Positions 1-7,021 are shown, counted from the first letter of the stretch. The stretch is DNA of 16,082 bases from Clostridiales bacterium (GCA_029267975.1 JAJUHH010000017.1:1-16082); one strand, 5' to 3'. Notes: generated from the sequence alone by a model not told the origin. Numbers and translations are program-made.

Positions 1-45
1 ATCATGTCCGCAGCCGCAGTCGTGTCCGTGATTGTGCTCACTCAT
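1..45 (-). CDS. His/Cys-rich DUF1292-like protein, N-terminal fragment cut by the window edge
   Basis: Read on the minus strand, ATG at 45-43 opens a frame that stays open to base 1 and encodes MSEHNHGHDCGCGHD. A ribosome binding site GAGG (minus strand, 56-53) lies 7 bases upstream. An N-terminus this rich in His, Cys and Asp is typical of the clostridial DUF1292 (YrzB-like) proteins, which are usually encoded near ruvX/yqgF and a Fur-type regulator. It could bind metal, but family function is unknown to me. Only 15 codons are visible, so the family call rests on the opening residues and gene position. Another His-rich metal-binding protein is possible. Confidence 0.6.
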   Translation of the reverse strand, partial: MSEHNHGHDCGCGHD

Positions 46-54
46 AATACTACC

Positions 55-93
55 TCACTTTTTATATTGATGGCAGGAGAGACTTATCTTCAT
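55..93 (-). CDS. Possible 12-residue leader peptide upstream of the DUF1292-like gene
   Basis: On the minus strand a perfect AGGAGG (110-105) precedes ATG at 93-91 by 11 bases. The frame reads MKISLSCHQYKK and stops with TGA at 57-55. That stop overlaps the GAGG ribosome binding site (56-53) of the next gene, an arrangement that would allow translational coupling. The ORF is tiny and composition alone cannot show it is translated. The AGGAGG could instead be chance in A/G-rich DNA. Confidence 0.25.
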   Translation of the reverse strand: MKISLSCHQYKK

Positions 94-222
94 TCTGCCT
101 GCAATCCTCCTAAATCATATAAGAGGAATATAAGTAGAATGTACCAGATTGAGGTAAAAAATGCAAGCATATCTATGGAAATATTTTATACCATCCTGTT
201 CCAAACAAATGTTTTGCCTGGC

Positions 223-251
223 TTGGCATAGAGAGCATTTCATGGTATGAT
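223..251 (+). promoter_or_regulatory. Sigma-A promoter of the helicase gene
   Basis: TTGGCA (223-228) and TATGAT (246-251) are separated by 17 bases, each one mismatch from consensus. The predicted transcript would begin near 258, just ahead of the ribosome binding site at 267-273. That supports the ATG at 282 rather than 264 as the start. Confidence 0.7.
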
Positions 252-281
252 AGAAAAATAGAGATGAAAGGAGCAGGTGTG

Positions 282-2699
282 ATGTCGGAGGAGATCAGAA
301 GTATTAAAATATCGGTTCGAAGCCTTGTGGAATTTATCCTTTGCTCCGGGGATCTGGATAATACAAGGGCCAGAAGCGACGCGGATGCGATGCAGGCCGG
401 CAGTAAGCTTCACCGAAAGCTCCAGAAGCAGATGGGGGCAAATTATCAGGCTGAGGTTTCGCTTGCAATCACAGTCCCTGTCACAAGAAATGATATTGAT
501 TTCGAACTGATGATAGAGGGGAGAGCGGATGGCATTATAGATAACCGCTCCATCCGAGAGGACTTTTCCAGATTGATCTTTGAAGAGGAGGAGGCAAATC
601 CTCCGGAATATATAATCGATGAAATTAAGGGGGTCTATATGGACCTTTCCTATATGAGTGGCCCGGTTGGCGTACATAGGGCGCAGGCTATGTGTTATGC
701 CTATATCTATGCAAAGCAAAAGGACTTAAAAAGAATCGGAATCCGCATGACCTATGCCAATCTTGAGACGGAGACCCTGCGTTATTTTGAAGAGACCTTG
801 TCCTATGAAGAACTAAGCGCCTGGTTTGATCATCTGGTGGAGGAGTATGCAAAATGGGCGGCATGGCAGATCAAATGGGCTGAGAAAAGGAATAAGGCCA
901 TTAAAGCCTTAGACTTTCCCTTTGAATATCGTGAGGGGCAGAAGGAACTTGTTACGGGAGTATATAAGACCATTCTTCGTAAGAAGAAGCTCTTTATTGA
1001 AGCACCAACAGGAGTTGGCAAGACCATATCCACTGTCTTTCCTGCAGTAAAGGCGATGGGAGAAGGATTGGCAGAGAAGATCTTTTACCTGACAGCCAAG
1101 ACAATAACCAGAACGGTAGCAGAGGATACCTTTAAGATACTGGGGGAGAATGGTCTGAACCTAAAGGCAGTCACCATTACCGCCAAGGAGAAGGTGTGTA
1201 TTCTTGATAAGCCTGATTGCAACCCGGGTTCCTGTCCCAGGGCTAAGGGACATTTTGACCGTGTTAATGATGCAGTTTATGATCTTCTTACCCATGAAAA
1301 TGATATTTCCAGAGAACATCTTTTAAGCTATGCCGAGAAGCATTGCGTCTGTCCTTTTGAGATGGGCCTTGATGTAACCCTTTGGTCAGATGCAATTATC
1401 TGTGACTATAATTATGTATTTGATCCCAACGTATATCTGAGACGTTTCTTTGCCAATGACAAGCCTGGGGAGTATGTATTTTTAATAGATGAAGCCCATA
1501 ACCTGGTGGACCGGGCAAGGGAGATGTACAGTGCCGTTCTGTATAAGGATGATTTCTTAGAGGTAAAGAGGCTGCTGAAGGACAAGAGCTCCAAGCTGGT
1601 TAAGCTCCTGGAGCATTGTAATAATGATCTCTTAAAACTGCGGCGGGATTGTGACGAATTTGAAGTGCTTGAGAATGCAGATGGCTTTTGCATGCATTTG
1701 ATGAGTCTCATGACAGAGTATGAGCTCTTTCTTCAGGAGGGAGTTATCTTTGAAGGGAAGGAAGAGATACTGGGCCTTTACCTGAATATCAGGCATTTTC
1801 TGAATATATATGAGCTTTACGATGATAATTATACCATCTATACGGATTATGAGGAGGATCGCTTCCGCATTAAGCTGCAATGCATGGATCCGTCCAAAAA
1901 CCTACACACCTGTATGGAGCGGGGGCGCAGCAGTGTACTCTTCTCTGCGACACTGCTTCCCATCAATTATTATATGGAGCAGCTTGGTGGAAGCAAAGAA
2001 GATTACGCAGTATATGCCCCCTCCTCTTTCCTGCCAGAGAATCGTCTGATTATGATAGGAAATGATGTGAGTACAAAGTATTCCAGACGTTCGGAGCAGG
2101 AATATCTTAAAATCTTACATTATATCAAAGAGTTTACCGCTGCAAAAACCGGTAACTACATGGTGTTCTTTCCCTCGTATCAGTTGCTGCAGACCGTTGC
2201 GGAGCTGGCAGGTCAGGAGCTTCCGGGACTGGTGATACAAAGCAACAGTATGACGGAGGAGGAAAAGGAGCTGTTTCTGGAGGAGTTTGTGGAAGATCCT
2301 GTGAATACCAGAATTGGATTTTGTGTTATGGGTGGAATATTCAGTGAGGGAATAGACCTAAAGAATAACCGTCTGATTGGTGCGATCATTGTTGGTACAG
2401 GCTTGCCTATGGTATGCAATGAGAGGGAATTGTTCCGGGGTTACTTTGATCGGAAGAATAATAATGGATTTGAATATGCTTACCTGTATTCCGGAATGAA
2501 TAAGGTACTTCAGTCTGCAGGCAGGGTAATTCGGACCAAAGAGGACAGAGGAGCCATTCTTTTATTGGATGAACGTTTTTCCCAAAGGCAATATTACAGC
2601 CTATTCCCCCGGGAGTGGTTTCCCAATGTCACAGTGAATATTAAGACCATGAAAGGGGTTTTGGAAGACTTCTGGAAGCAGGACGAAACCCGTGAATAA
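282..2699 (+). CDS. PD-(D/E)XK nuclease fused to an XPD/DinG-type Fe-S DNA helicase
   Basis: This 805-residue protein combines two activities. Residues ~1-200 carry the RecB/Cas4-type nuclease pattern: His44 (GSKLH), GRADG with Asp83, DEIK with Glu114 and Lys116, and a QAMCYAY helix at 135-141. Residues ~205-805 form a superfamily 2 helicase of the Rad3/XPD/DinG group, with Walker A APTGVGKT (241-248), DEAH (403-406) and motif VI QSAGRVIR (744-751). Cysteines 306, 313, 318 and 355/357 lie between Walker A and DEAH, where XPD and DinG hold a 4Fe-4S cluster. The likely role is ATP-driven DNA unwinding with cleavage during repair; this is inferred. The start at 282 is chosen for AAAGGAG at 267-273; the upstream ATG at 264 has no site and nearly coincides with the predicted transcript start. 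The gene stands alone behind its own promoter. Confidence 0.88.
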   Translation: MSEEIRSIKISVRSLVEFILCSGDLDNTRARSDADAMQAGSKLHRKLQKQMGANYQAEVSLAITVPVTRNDIDFELMIEGRADGIIDNRSIREDFSRLIFEEEEANPPEYIIDEIKGVYMDLSYMSGPVGVHRAQAMCYAYIYAKQKDLKRIGIRMTYANLETETLRYFEETLSYEELSAWFDHLVEEYAKWAAWQIKWAEKRNKAIKALDFPFEYREGQKELVTGVYKTILRKKKLFIEAPTGVGKTISTVFPAVKAMGEGLAEKIFYLTAKTITRTVAEDTFKILGENGLNLKAVTITAKEKVCILDKPDCNPGSCPRAKGHFDRVNDAVYDLLTHENDISREHLLSYAEKHCVCPFEMGLDVTLWSDAIICDYNYVFDPNVYLRRFFANDKPGEYVFLIDEAHNLVDRAREMYSAVLYKDDFLEVKRLLKDKSSKLVKLLEHCNNDLLKLRRDCDEFEVLENADGFCMHLMSLMTEYELFLQEGVIFEGKEEILGLYLNIRHFLNIYELYDDNYTIYTDYEEDRFRIKLQCMDPSKNLHTCMERGRSSVLFSATLLPINYYMEQLGGSKEDYAVYAPSSFLPENRLIMIGNDVSTKYSRRSEQEYLKILHYIKEFTAAKTGNYMVFFPSYQLLQTVAELAGQELPGLVIQSNSMTEEEKELFLEEFVEDPVNTRIGFCVMGGIFSEGIDLKNNRLIGAIIVGTGLPMVCNERELFRGYFDRKNNNGFEYAYLYSGMNKVLQSAGRVIRTKEDRGAILLLDERFSQRQYYSLFPREWFPNVTVNIKTMKGVLEDFWKQDETRE

Positions 2700-2708
2700 A
2701 TATAAAAA

Positions 2709-2754
2709 GCTCTCTTCTAAACAAGAAGTTTAATCTACTTGTTTAGAAGAGAGC
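2709..2754. terminator. Convergent terminator hairpin, 17-bp perfect stem
   Basis: Arms at 2709-2725 and 2738-2754 are perfectly complementary, with a 12-base loop. The hairpin lies between the stops of the plus-strand helicase and the minus-strand VanZ gene. The run of A at 2704-2708 gives a U-tract only on the minus-strand transcript, so it should end the lipid kinase-VanZ operon best. The plus side has a poor tract (ATATCATTTT). Confidence 0.85.
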
Positions 2755-2812
2755 ATATCATTTTATACGATAGATCAGTTTACTTTTCATATCCAGGTAA
2801 TACAGGGATATG

Positions 2813-3694
2813 CTAAAAATGTATGCTGCTATGGGCATAGTGGCGGTCATTCCCATCGGTCAGGAAGTCCCTTCCTGTAAAGGCTCTGAAAATCATATTA
2901 CCAAGATGGTAGCCCATGGAACCCAGAATCCCGCTTAGCAGGGCATAAATGATATCATCAATATCAAAACGTTCTGGAATTAAAACATACTGGGCAAGCT
3001 CCAATAAAACAGGGAGGGTCAGAATAGCCAGTAACCTCCAAAGACGATTTTTCCTTCGAAGGGACAAGGAGACCTGGTAGCCATAAGGCATAAACACAAG
3101 AATTCTGAAAAGCAGGTATGTAAGAAGACTGCCAAGGGTAGTGGCTCCATAAAGATAGTCCTCGATAAGAATGGTAATCGCCTCAAAGGGGATAAAGTTG
3201 GGTATGGTAAGACTTCCTTCATAGGCAAAAGGAACTGCATCAGGAGCAAAGGCAGTATATAAAATAGCCCCAAGATAGAAGACAAAGAATAAAACACAGT
3301 GATTACGATAAAAAACAGGGTAGTCATCAAAGCGTGTTCCGTAATCCAGCATATTTCGAAAAAAGCAGAACCAGTTGGGGATCAGCCAGTTGATCACTGC
3401 AATCCCTAACATGCTGCCAGTATAGGGCAGGAAGCTTTGTGTTTCGTTGAAATAGGACATTACAAGTACTACCAGACTGACAAACAAGGCTAGTGCAGAG
3501 TAGTTAAAGCATGCCTCAAAGGTTGAGGTTTGTTCTGTCAGTAAAATACAGCTGATTACGGAAATCAGGATTGCGACACCCCAGATTACATAAAAAGCCG
3601 CAAAAAAGTAATAGGCTCCATACTGGACCAGAATCGTTATAATACTTAAGAGAATAATTAAGGATGAAACTTGAATATTGGTTCGTCGTTGCAT
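2813..3694 (-). CDS. VanZ-family integral membrane protein
   Basis: This 293-residue protein is mostly hydrophobic. About three N-terminal membrane segments (roughly 10-27, 33-52, 66-82) come first. A VanZ-like domain follows (~132-273), with the hallmark NFIPF (166-170), a PYGY turn (203-206), LLELAQ (230-235) and FDIDDI (243-248). VanZ of enterococci gives low-level teicoplanin resistance, but most family members have no proven role, so a resistance function should not be assumed. ATG at 3694 is preferred because GAAAGAAGG lies 7 bases upstream; an in-frame ATG at 3766 would overlap the lipid kinase. The gene begins 17 bases after the kinase stop, so the two are probably one operon acting on membrane lipids or cell envelope. 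It ends ~60 bases before the terminator hairpin. Confidence 0.85.
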   Translation of the reverse strand: MQRRTNIQVSSLIILLSIITILVQYGAYYFFAAFYVIWGVAILISVISCILLTEQTSTFEACFNYSALALFVSLVVLVMSYFNETQSFLPYTGSMLGIAVINWLIPNWFCFFRNMLDYGTRFDDYPVFYRNHCVLFFVFYLGAILYTAFAPDAVPFAYEGSLTIPNFIPFEAITILIEDYLYGATTLGSLLTYLLFRILVFMPYGYQVSLSLRRKNRLWRLLAILTLPVLLELAQYVLIPERFDIDDIIYALLSGILGSMGYHLGNMIFRAFTGRDFLTDGNDRHYAHSSIHF

Positions 3695-3711
3695 CTTAAT
3701 ACCTTCTTTCG

Positions 3712-4638
3712 CTATAGGATCATTCTTAGTCTCCCTGGAATGCAGGTGGCCACAATGTGAGAGCAAATGGCGGGAACTTCGCCGTCTGTGTGGACTGCAA
3801 TATCAGTATCGGTTTTGATCTCAATCTTGTTGCAATGAAAGGTCTCAACACCGCGGAACTTAATGTGCGTTCCATTAAATATTGTTGGCAGCAAAAGAAG
3901 GACTTTAGCTTTTGCAAGACCATGCACAAGGGTGATACTGAGCTTTCCATCCGTAGGATCTGCATCCGGAGCCATGAGTAAACCACCACCCTCATATTTA
4001 TGAATCATATTTGAGACAAAAAGCACCTTGGAGTATGTGGTCTTCGTAACATCATCTAATGTAATGGTTGCTGTCATATATGGGGTACTGAACACTTGCT
4101 TGATTGCAATTGCTAAATATACAAATTTACCGATACGGAAACGATTTAAACTCTTCTTCAGGGGTGATTCCTGAACCTCATAGCATACACCGGCATCATA
4201 ACCTATTCCACTGGAGCAGGTAAATCTGTGCGCTGCAAGCTCTTTATCAGGGAAAGTGATCTGACCCAGATCGAGATACTGGAACTTGCTGGGTCTCAGG
4301 ATGCGGTGCAAGGCTTCCACAGGATCATTTGGCAGTTTTAAGCCTCTTGCCAGGTCATTGCTTGATCCTGATGGGATATAACCAAGGATTACCTCATCAT
4401 AATTATCAATACCATTGATCACTTCATTGACGGTACCGTCACCGCCCACAACTACTATATTTTTGATACCGGGGTACTCCGTGCAGATCTTTCTTGCCAG
4501 TTCGGTAGCATGCCCCATATGTTCTGTAAATACTTCTGTATATTCAATCTTTTGTGTATCTAGTTCATCCTTTACCAGCCACCAAAAGCGAATGCCTCTG
4601 CCGGAGCTTGATTTGGGATTTATAATAAAATGATACAT
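3712..4638 (-). CDS. Diacylglycerol-kinase-family lipid kinase (DgkB/YegS/BmrU type)
   Basis: At 308 residues this is the normal length for the family. It has NPKSSSGRG (7-15), the nucleotide-binding loop VVGGDGTVNEV (63-73), PSGSSNDLAR (89-98), and in the C-terminal half GGGLLMAPDADPTDGKL (217-233) and TDGE (284-287), which match the conserved lipid kinase pattern. Members phosphorylate diacylglycerol or a related lipid at the inner face of the membrane, recycling lipid to phosphatidate. The exact substrate cannot be told from sequence. ATG at 4638 follows GGGAG by about 8 bases. A strong promoter lies at 4711-4739, and the VanZ gene follows 17 bases downstream. With the PlsC homologue elsewhere in the window it fits phospholipid metabolism, but no link is shown. 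Confidence 0.9.
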   Translation of the reverse strand: MYHFIINPKSSSGRGIRFWWLVKDELDTQKIEYTEVFTEHMGHATELARKICTEYPGIKNIVVVGGDGTVNEVINGIDNYDEVILGYIPSGSSNDLARGLKLPNDPVEALHRILRPSKFQYLDLGQITFPDKELAAHRFTCSSGIGYDAGVCYEVQESPLKKSLNRFRIGKFVYLAIAIKQVFSTPYMTATITLDDVTKTTYSKVLFVSNMIHKYEGGGLLMAPDADPTDGKLSITLVHGLAKAKVLLLLPTIFNGTHIKFRGVETFHCNKIEIKTDTDIAVHTDGEVPAICSHIVATCIPGRLRMIL

Positions 4639-4710
4639 GAGTTAATCTCCCTTAAAAAGCATTGTCCTAATTATCCTATCCTAACCTTAAAAGACACGGA
4701 TTATAAGTAA

Positions 4711-4739
4711 AATATATAGTAAAAATCCTACAATGTCAA
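4711..4739 (-). promoter_or_regulatory. Sigma-A promoter of the lipid kinase-VanZ operon
   Basis: On the minus strand TTGACA (4739-4734) is a perfect -35, followed after 17 bases by TATATT (4716-4711). The predicted leader is ~66 bases to the ATG at 4638. The remainder of the 299-base gap up to cotJA holds the divergent cotJ control region and nothing else I recognise. Confidence 0.75.
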
Positions 4740-4843
4740 TGATTTGCAGCACAAAATGCGCTTATTCAACATAATTGCAACTATTATTCAGTCTTGTTTT
4801 ATAAAGTAAATCAATATCCTGGGAATTGCAAAGTCGAAACAGG

Positions 4844-4870
4844 CACAGAATTGTCCCTTCCTCATAAGAT
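4844..4870 (+). promoter_or_regulatory. Candidate mother-cell (sigma-K/sigma-E-like) promoter for cotJ
   Basis: CACA at 4844-4847, a 15-base spacer and CATAAGAT at 4863-4870 resemble the Bacillus sigma-K pattern (mACm, about 16, CATAnnnTA). A second CATA lies at 4896-4899, but with a poorer context. No good sigma-A promoter is visible ahead of cotJA, in keeping with sporulation-only expression. Short motifs in A/T-rich DNA make this tentative. Confidence 0.35.
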
Positions 4871-4937
4871 GTATAGACGACAAAAGTAAAAAAATCATAA
4901 TGCATTTATTAAAAGTTTTGAAAGGAGAGATAATTGA

Positions 4938-5267
4938 ATGGATAAACGGATGAATCGCACTACAGTAGGTCAGTGCGGATTAAATCGCAATGCTTCGCCA
5001 TACAGGATGCCGGATAGAATGCAAGACAGAATGCCGGATAGAATGATGGATCCCGTGTGTGGCGGTATTGCTGGCGGATATACACCGGATGACATGTATA
5101 TGAGAGACAGATATGATGACGGAGGACTTGAAAATTTCCCGCTGGCAATGTGCTATGTGCCCTGGCAGCAGTTCAGGGACCTGCAGGAGAACGAGTTTGT
5201 TGCTTTAGCGAAGGGAACACTATTTAAAGAGCTGGATCTGGACTGGTATGGAAGGGGATGTAAATAG
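4938..5267 (+). CDS. cotJA: Spore coat-associated protein CotJA
   Basis: This 109-residue protein ends with the conserved CotJA core, FPLAMCYVPWQQF (67-79) followed by DLQENEFVALAKGTLFKELD (81-100). In Bacillus, CotJA and CotJC interact and are laid into the forespore coat under mother-cell control. The N-terminal ~65 residues are low-complexity and Met/Asp/Arg-rich, including three 12-base DNA units at 5007-5042 that encode MPDR, MQDR, MPDR. This tail varies freely in the family. AAAGGAG sits at 4920-4926, 11 bases before the ATG. cotJB begins one base after the stop, so translation is probably coupled. Confidence 0.92.
   Translation: MDKRMNRTTVGQCGLNRNASPYRMPDRMQDRMPDRMMDPVCGGIAGGYTPDDMYMRDRYDDGGLENFPLAMCYVPWQQFRDLQENEFVALAKGTLFKELDLDWYGRGCK
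5007..5051 (+). repeat. In-frame 12-base tandem repeat in cotJA
   Basis: Units at 5007-5018, 5019-5030 and 5031-5042 encode MPDR, MQDR and MPDR; 5043-5051 is a degraded fourth. The first and third units are identical, indicating recent duplication inside the variable tail of CotJA. Confidence 0.8.
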
Positions 5268-5268
5268 G

Positions 5269-5526
5269 ATGGATGGAAGTAGCAGAGAGAAGTTATTTTC
5301 AGTAATCGAAGCGACTAGCTTTGTAATGGATGAACTTAGATTATTCCTGGATACACATCCCACCGACAAAGGCGCGTTGGATTACTGGAGCAGAGTGTCT
5401 AAGGTTAGAAATGAAGCTGTGAATGAATACACCAGATGCTACGGACCAATCGAGATGTATCGCGTTGAGAACGATAACCACTGGGCTTGGGTGGATGGAC
5501 CCTGGCCATGGGAAGGAAGGGGCTAA
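5269..5526 (+). CDS. cotJB: Spore coat protein CotJB
   Basis: This 85-residue protein matches the CotJB pattern: a helical core with LRLFLDTHPTDKGALDYW (23-40), then CYGPIE (57-62), and an aromatic C-terminus with HWAWVDGPWPWEG (71-83). It is the middle member of the coat operon and probably helps assemble CotJA and CotJC into the coat inner layer; its exact role is not known to me. The ATG at 5269 lies directly behind the cotJA stop (5265-5267) with GAAGGGGA at 5251-5258 upstream. An in-frame ATG at 5248 would overlap cotJA and lacks a site, so it is not used. cotJC starts 3 bases after the stop. Confidence 0.9.
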   Translation: MDGSSREKLFSVIEATSFVMDELRLFLDTHPTDKGALDYWSRVSKVRNEAVNEYTRCYGPIEMYRVENDNHWAWVDGPWPWEGRG

Positions 5527-5529
5527 GAT

Positions 5530-6138
5530 ATGTGGAGTTATGAGAAGAGACTGCAGTTTCCGGTTTGCATTACTGAAAGAAATCCAAAATTAGCACAGGT
5601 TATCATGTCGCAATATGGCGGACCTGATGGAGAAATTAATGCATCCTTACGCTATTTATCACAGCGTTATGCCATGACCAACAGAAAAGTTGCCGGTTTA
5701 TTAACAGACATCGGTACGGAAGAGCTTGCACATATGGAGATAGTAGGTGCAATCGTTCATCAATTAACCAAGGATTTAACTCCGCAGGAGATAATGGAAG
5801 GCGGTTTTCAAAATTATTATGTGGATCATACCTTAGGAGTATGGCCCATGGCAGCAGGCGGAGTGCCGAATAATGCCAATCAGTATCAAAGCAAAGGGGA
5901 TCCCATCACCGATCTGATTGAGGATATGGCAGCGGAACAGAAAGCCAGAACAACCTATGACAATATTCTCCGCTTAATTCATGATCATGATGTATGTGAA
6001 CCCATCAAGTTCTTAAGGAAAAGAGAGATTATCCATTTCCAAAGATTTGGTGAGGCTCTGAGAATGATCCAGGAGGAGCTTGACTCAAGAAACTTCTATG
6101 CATTCAATCCTGCATTCCCTGCTGATTTTACAAAATAA
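5530..6138 (+). CDS. cotJC: CotJC, manganese-catalase-like spore coat protein
   Basis: This 202-residue protein belongs to the manganese catalase family and is a short version compared with ~270-residue catalases. Candidate di-manganese ligands are all present with family spacing: Glu35, Glu65 and His68 (in GTEELAHME), Glu136 (AAEQKAR) and His169 (REIIHFQRF). The intervals 65-68 and 136-169 match those of Lactobacillus plantarum Mn catalase. It may therefore retain hydrogen-peroxide-removing activity in the coat, as suggested for the Clostridioides difficile CotCB/CotJB2-type proteins, although activity cannot be read from sequence. GGAAGGGG lies immediately upstream of the ATG. It is the last gene of the cotJABC operon, followed by a hairpin at 6154-6181. 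Confidence 0.93.
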   Translation: MWSYEKRLQFPVCITERNPKLAQVIMSQYGGPDGEINASLRYLSQRYAMTNRKVAGLLTDIGTEELAHMEIVGAIVHQLTKDLTPQEIMEGGFQNYYVDHTLGVWPMAAGGVPNNANQYQSKGDPITDLIEDMAAEQKARTTYDNILRLIHDHDVCEPIKFLRKREIIHFQRFGEALRMIQEELDSRNFYAFNPAFPADFTK

Positions 6139-6153
6139 TAATTGAAATATTGT

Positions 6154-6190
6154 GCCGCTCTCGTTTACTTCAGAGGGCGGCTTTATAATT
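6154..6190 (+). terminator. Terminator of the cotJ operon
   Basis: A 9-bp stem with one G-U pair (6154-6162 with 6173-6181) and a 10-base loop starts 16 bases after the cotJC stop. TTTATAATT follows, giving a short, imperfect U-tract. It stands upstream of the folT promoter and would insulate it. Confidence 0.7.
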
Positions 6191-6195
6191 ATCGC

Positions 6196-6223
6196 TTGCA
6201 AATATAGAATCTTATGCTATACT
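6196..6223 (+). promoter_or_regulatory. Extended -10 promoter of the riboswitch-folT unit
   Basis: TTGCAA (6196-6201), a 16-base spacer and TATACT (6218-6223), preceded by TG at 6215-6216, form an extended -10 promoter. Transcription would start near 6230, about 13 bases before the aptamer. Confidence 0.7.
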
Positions 6224-6242
6224 TAGCTTACAAAAAATATTA

Positions 6243-6344
6243 GAAGCAGAGTAGGACCTTGTGCGTTAAGTGCTGATTGAACAGGGAGTTGTCAATCGGA
6301 CGAAAAGTTTAACTTGCGGTACATGGTTCGCATCCCGCTGCTAC
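6243..6344 (+). promoter_or_regulatory. Tetrahydrofolate (THF) riboswitch aptamer controlling folT
   Basis: The conserved blocks of the THF riboswitch appear in order: AGAGTAG (6248-6254), GCGTTAAGTG (6263-6272), GGGAGTTGTC (6284-6293), GACGAA (6299-6304), GCGG (6316-6319) and GCATCCCGCT (6330-6339). The closing stem pairs AGCAG (6245-6249) with CTGCT (6338-6342). Known members bind reduced folates and repress folate transport or synthesis genes, and folT is their commonest target, which is the gene that follows here. The expression platform is probably translational, since no strong terminator stands between aptamer and the ribosome binding site AAAGGAGG at 6401-6408. Confidence 0.9.
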
Positions 6345-6418
6345 AACTGGATAGTCAAATTTTTATTTGATTTTATCTCTTATTGTAGTAAAAGGTCTGC
6401 AAAGGAGGTAATTTTTTT

Positions 6419-6982
6419 ATGTCAAAATTTATGGAACTCTTCAAGGCATCTTCCAAAGAATTTAAAAGCATAAGATGCATCACACTCACAGCCATGCTGG
6501 CTGCCATCTCCGTTGCCCTTGGCAGTCTTACCGTACAGCTCGGTGAGATTGTTAAGATCGGCTTCACCTTTCTTCCAAATGAATTTGTGTATTATTTATT
6601 TGGTCCTGTGGTAGGGGTGATATACGGAGCGGTCATTGATATCCTGAACTTTATTGTTAAACCAACAGGTGCCTTTTATTTTGGTTTTACCCTTAGCTCC
6701 ATGCTCACCGGCCTGATTTATGGATTAATCCTGTATCGCAGGCCCATAAGGTTACCAAGAGTACTTCTGGTCAATGGTATCAGATCAATATTTGTGGATC
6801 TACTGTTAAATACCTTCTGGCTGACACAATTAACCGGCAATAGTTTTATTGTGATGCTTCCCACAAGACTGATAAAACTTATTATTATGTTTCCTATCGA
6901 AACAGTGCTCCTTTATTCCTTAATTAAGAGTATCGAGGCAAGCGGTATCATCCGTAAATTATTTCCCTTAAAGAATGCATAA
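6419..6982 (+). CDS. folT: FolT, folate-binding S component of an ECF transporter
   Basis: This 187-residue hydrophobic protein has about six membrane segments and the layout of ECF S components. Residues 24-35 (TAMLAAISVALG) carry the small-residue helix that docks onto the EcfT subunit. GFTFLPNEF (48-56), LFGPVVGVIYGAVIDIL (60-76) and KPTGAFYFGFTLSSMLTGLIYG (81-102) match FolT family signatures. It captures folate outside and passes it in with the shared EcfA-EcfA'-EcfT energising module, which is not encoded in this window. AAAGGAGG (6401-6408) lies 10 bases before the ATG. The THF riboswitch just upstream independently supports folate as substrate. The unit appears monocistronic; the pfp gene downstream has its own promoter. 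Confidence 0.93.
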   Translation: MSKFMELFKASSKEFKSIRCITLTAMLAAISVALGSLTVQLGEIVKIGFTFLPNEFVYYLFGPVVGVIYGAVIDILNFIVKPTGAFYFGFTLSSMLTGLIYGLILYRRPIRLPRVLLVNGIRSIFVDLLLNTFWLTQLTGNSFIVMLPTRLIKLIIMFPIETVLLYSLIKSIEASGIIRKLFPLKNA

Positions 6983-6991
6983 GTACAAAGC

Positions 6992-7021
6992 TTGACCGAG
7001 TATGGAAACTTATGCTAATAT
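6992..7021 (+). promoter_or_regulatory. Candidate promoter of the phosphofructokinase gene
   Basis: TTGACC (6992-6997), an 18-base spacer and TAATAT (7016-7021) preceded by TGC at 7013-7015 look like an extended -10 promoter. The -10 hexamer is only four of six to consensus, so readthrough from folT could also contribute. Confidence 0.45.

Noticed and set aside
4..231. 75-residue plus-strand frame at the left edge
   Set aside because: It has no ribosome binding site, overlaps the minus-strand His/Cys-rich start antisense, and its sequence resembles no protein family.
264..281. Upstream ATG of the helicase gene
   Set aside because: It lies only ~6 bases after the predicted transcription start without a ribosome binding site, while AAAGGAG fits the ATG at 282.
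240..719. 159-residue antisense frame within the helicase gene
   Set aside because: A shadow of a strongly supported coding sequence; no start signals and no recognisable motifs.
6270..6473. 67-residue frame across the THF riboswitch and the folT start
   Set aside because: It is read through a structured RNA and overlaps folT in another frame; no ribosome binding site at its start.
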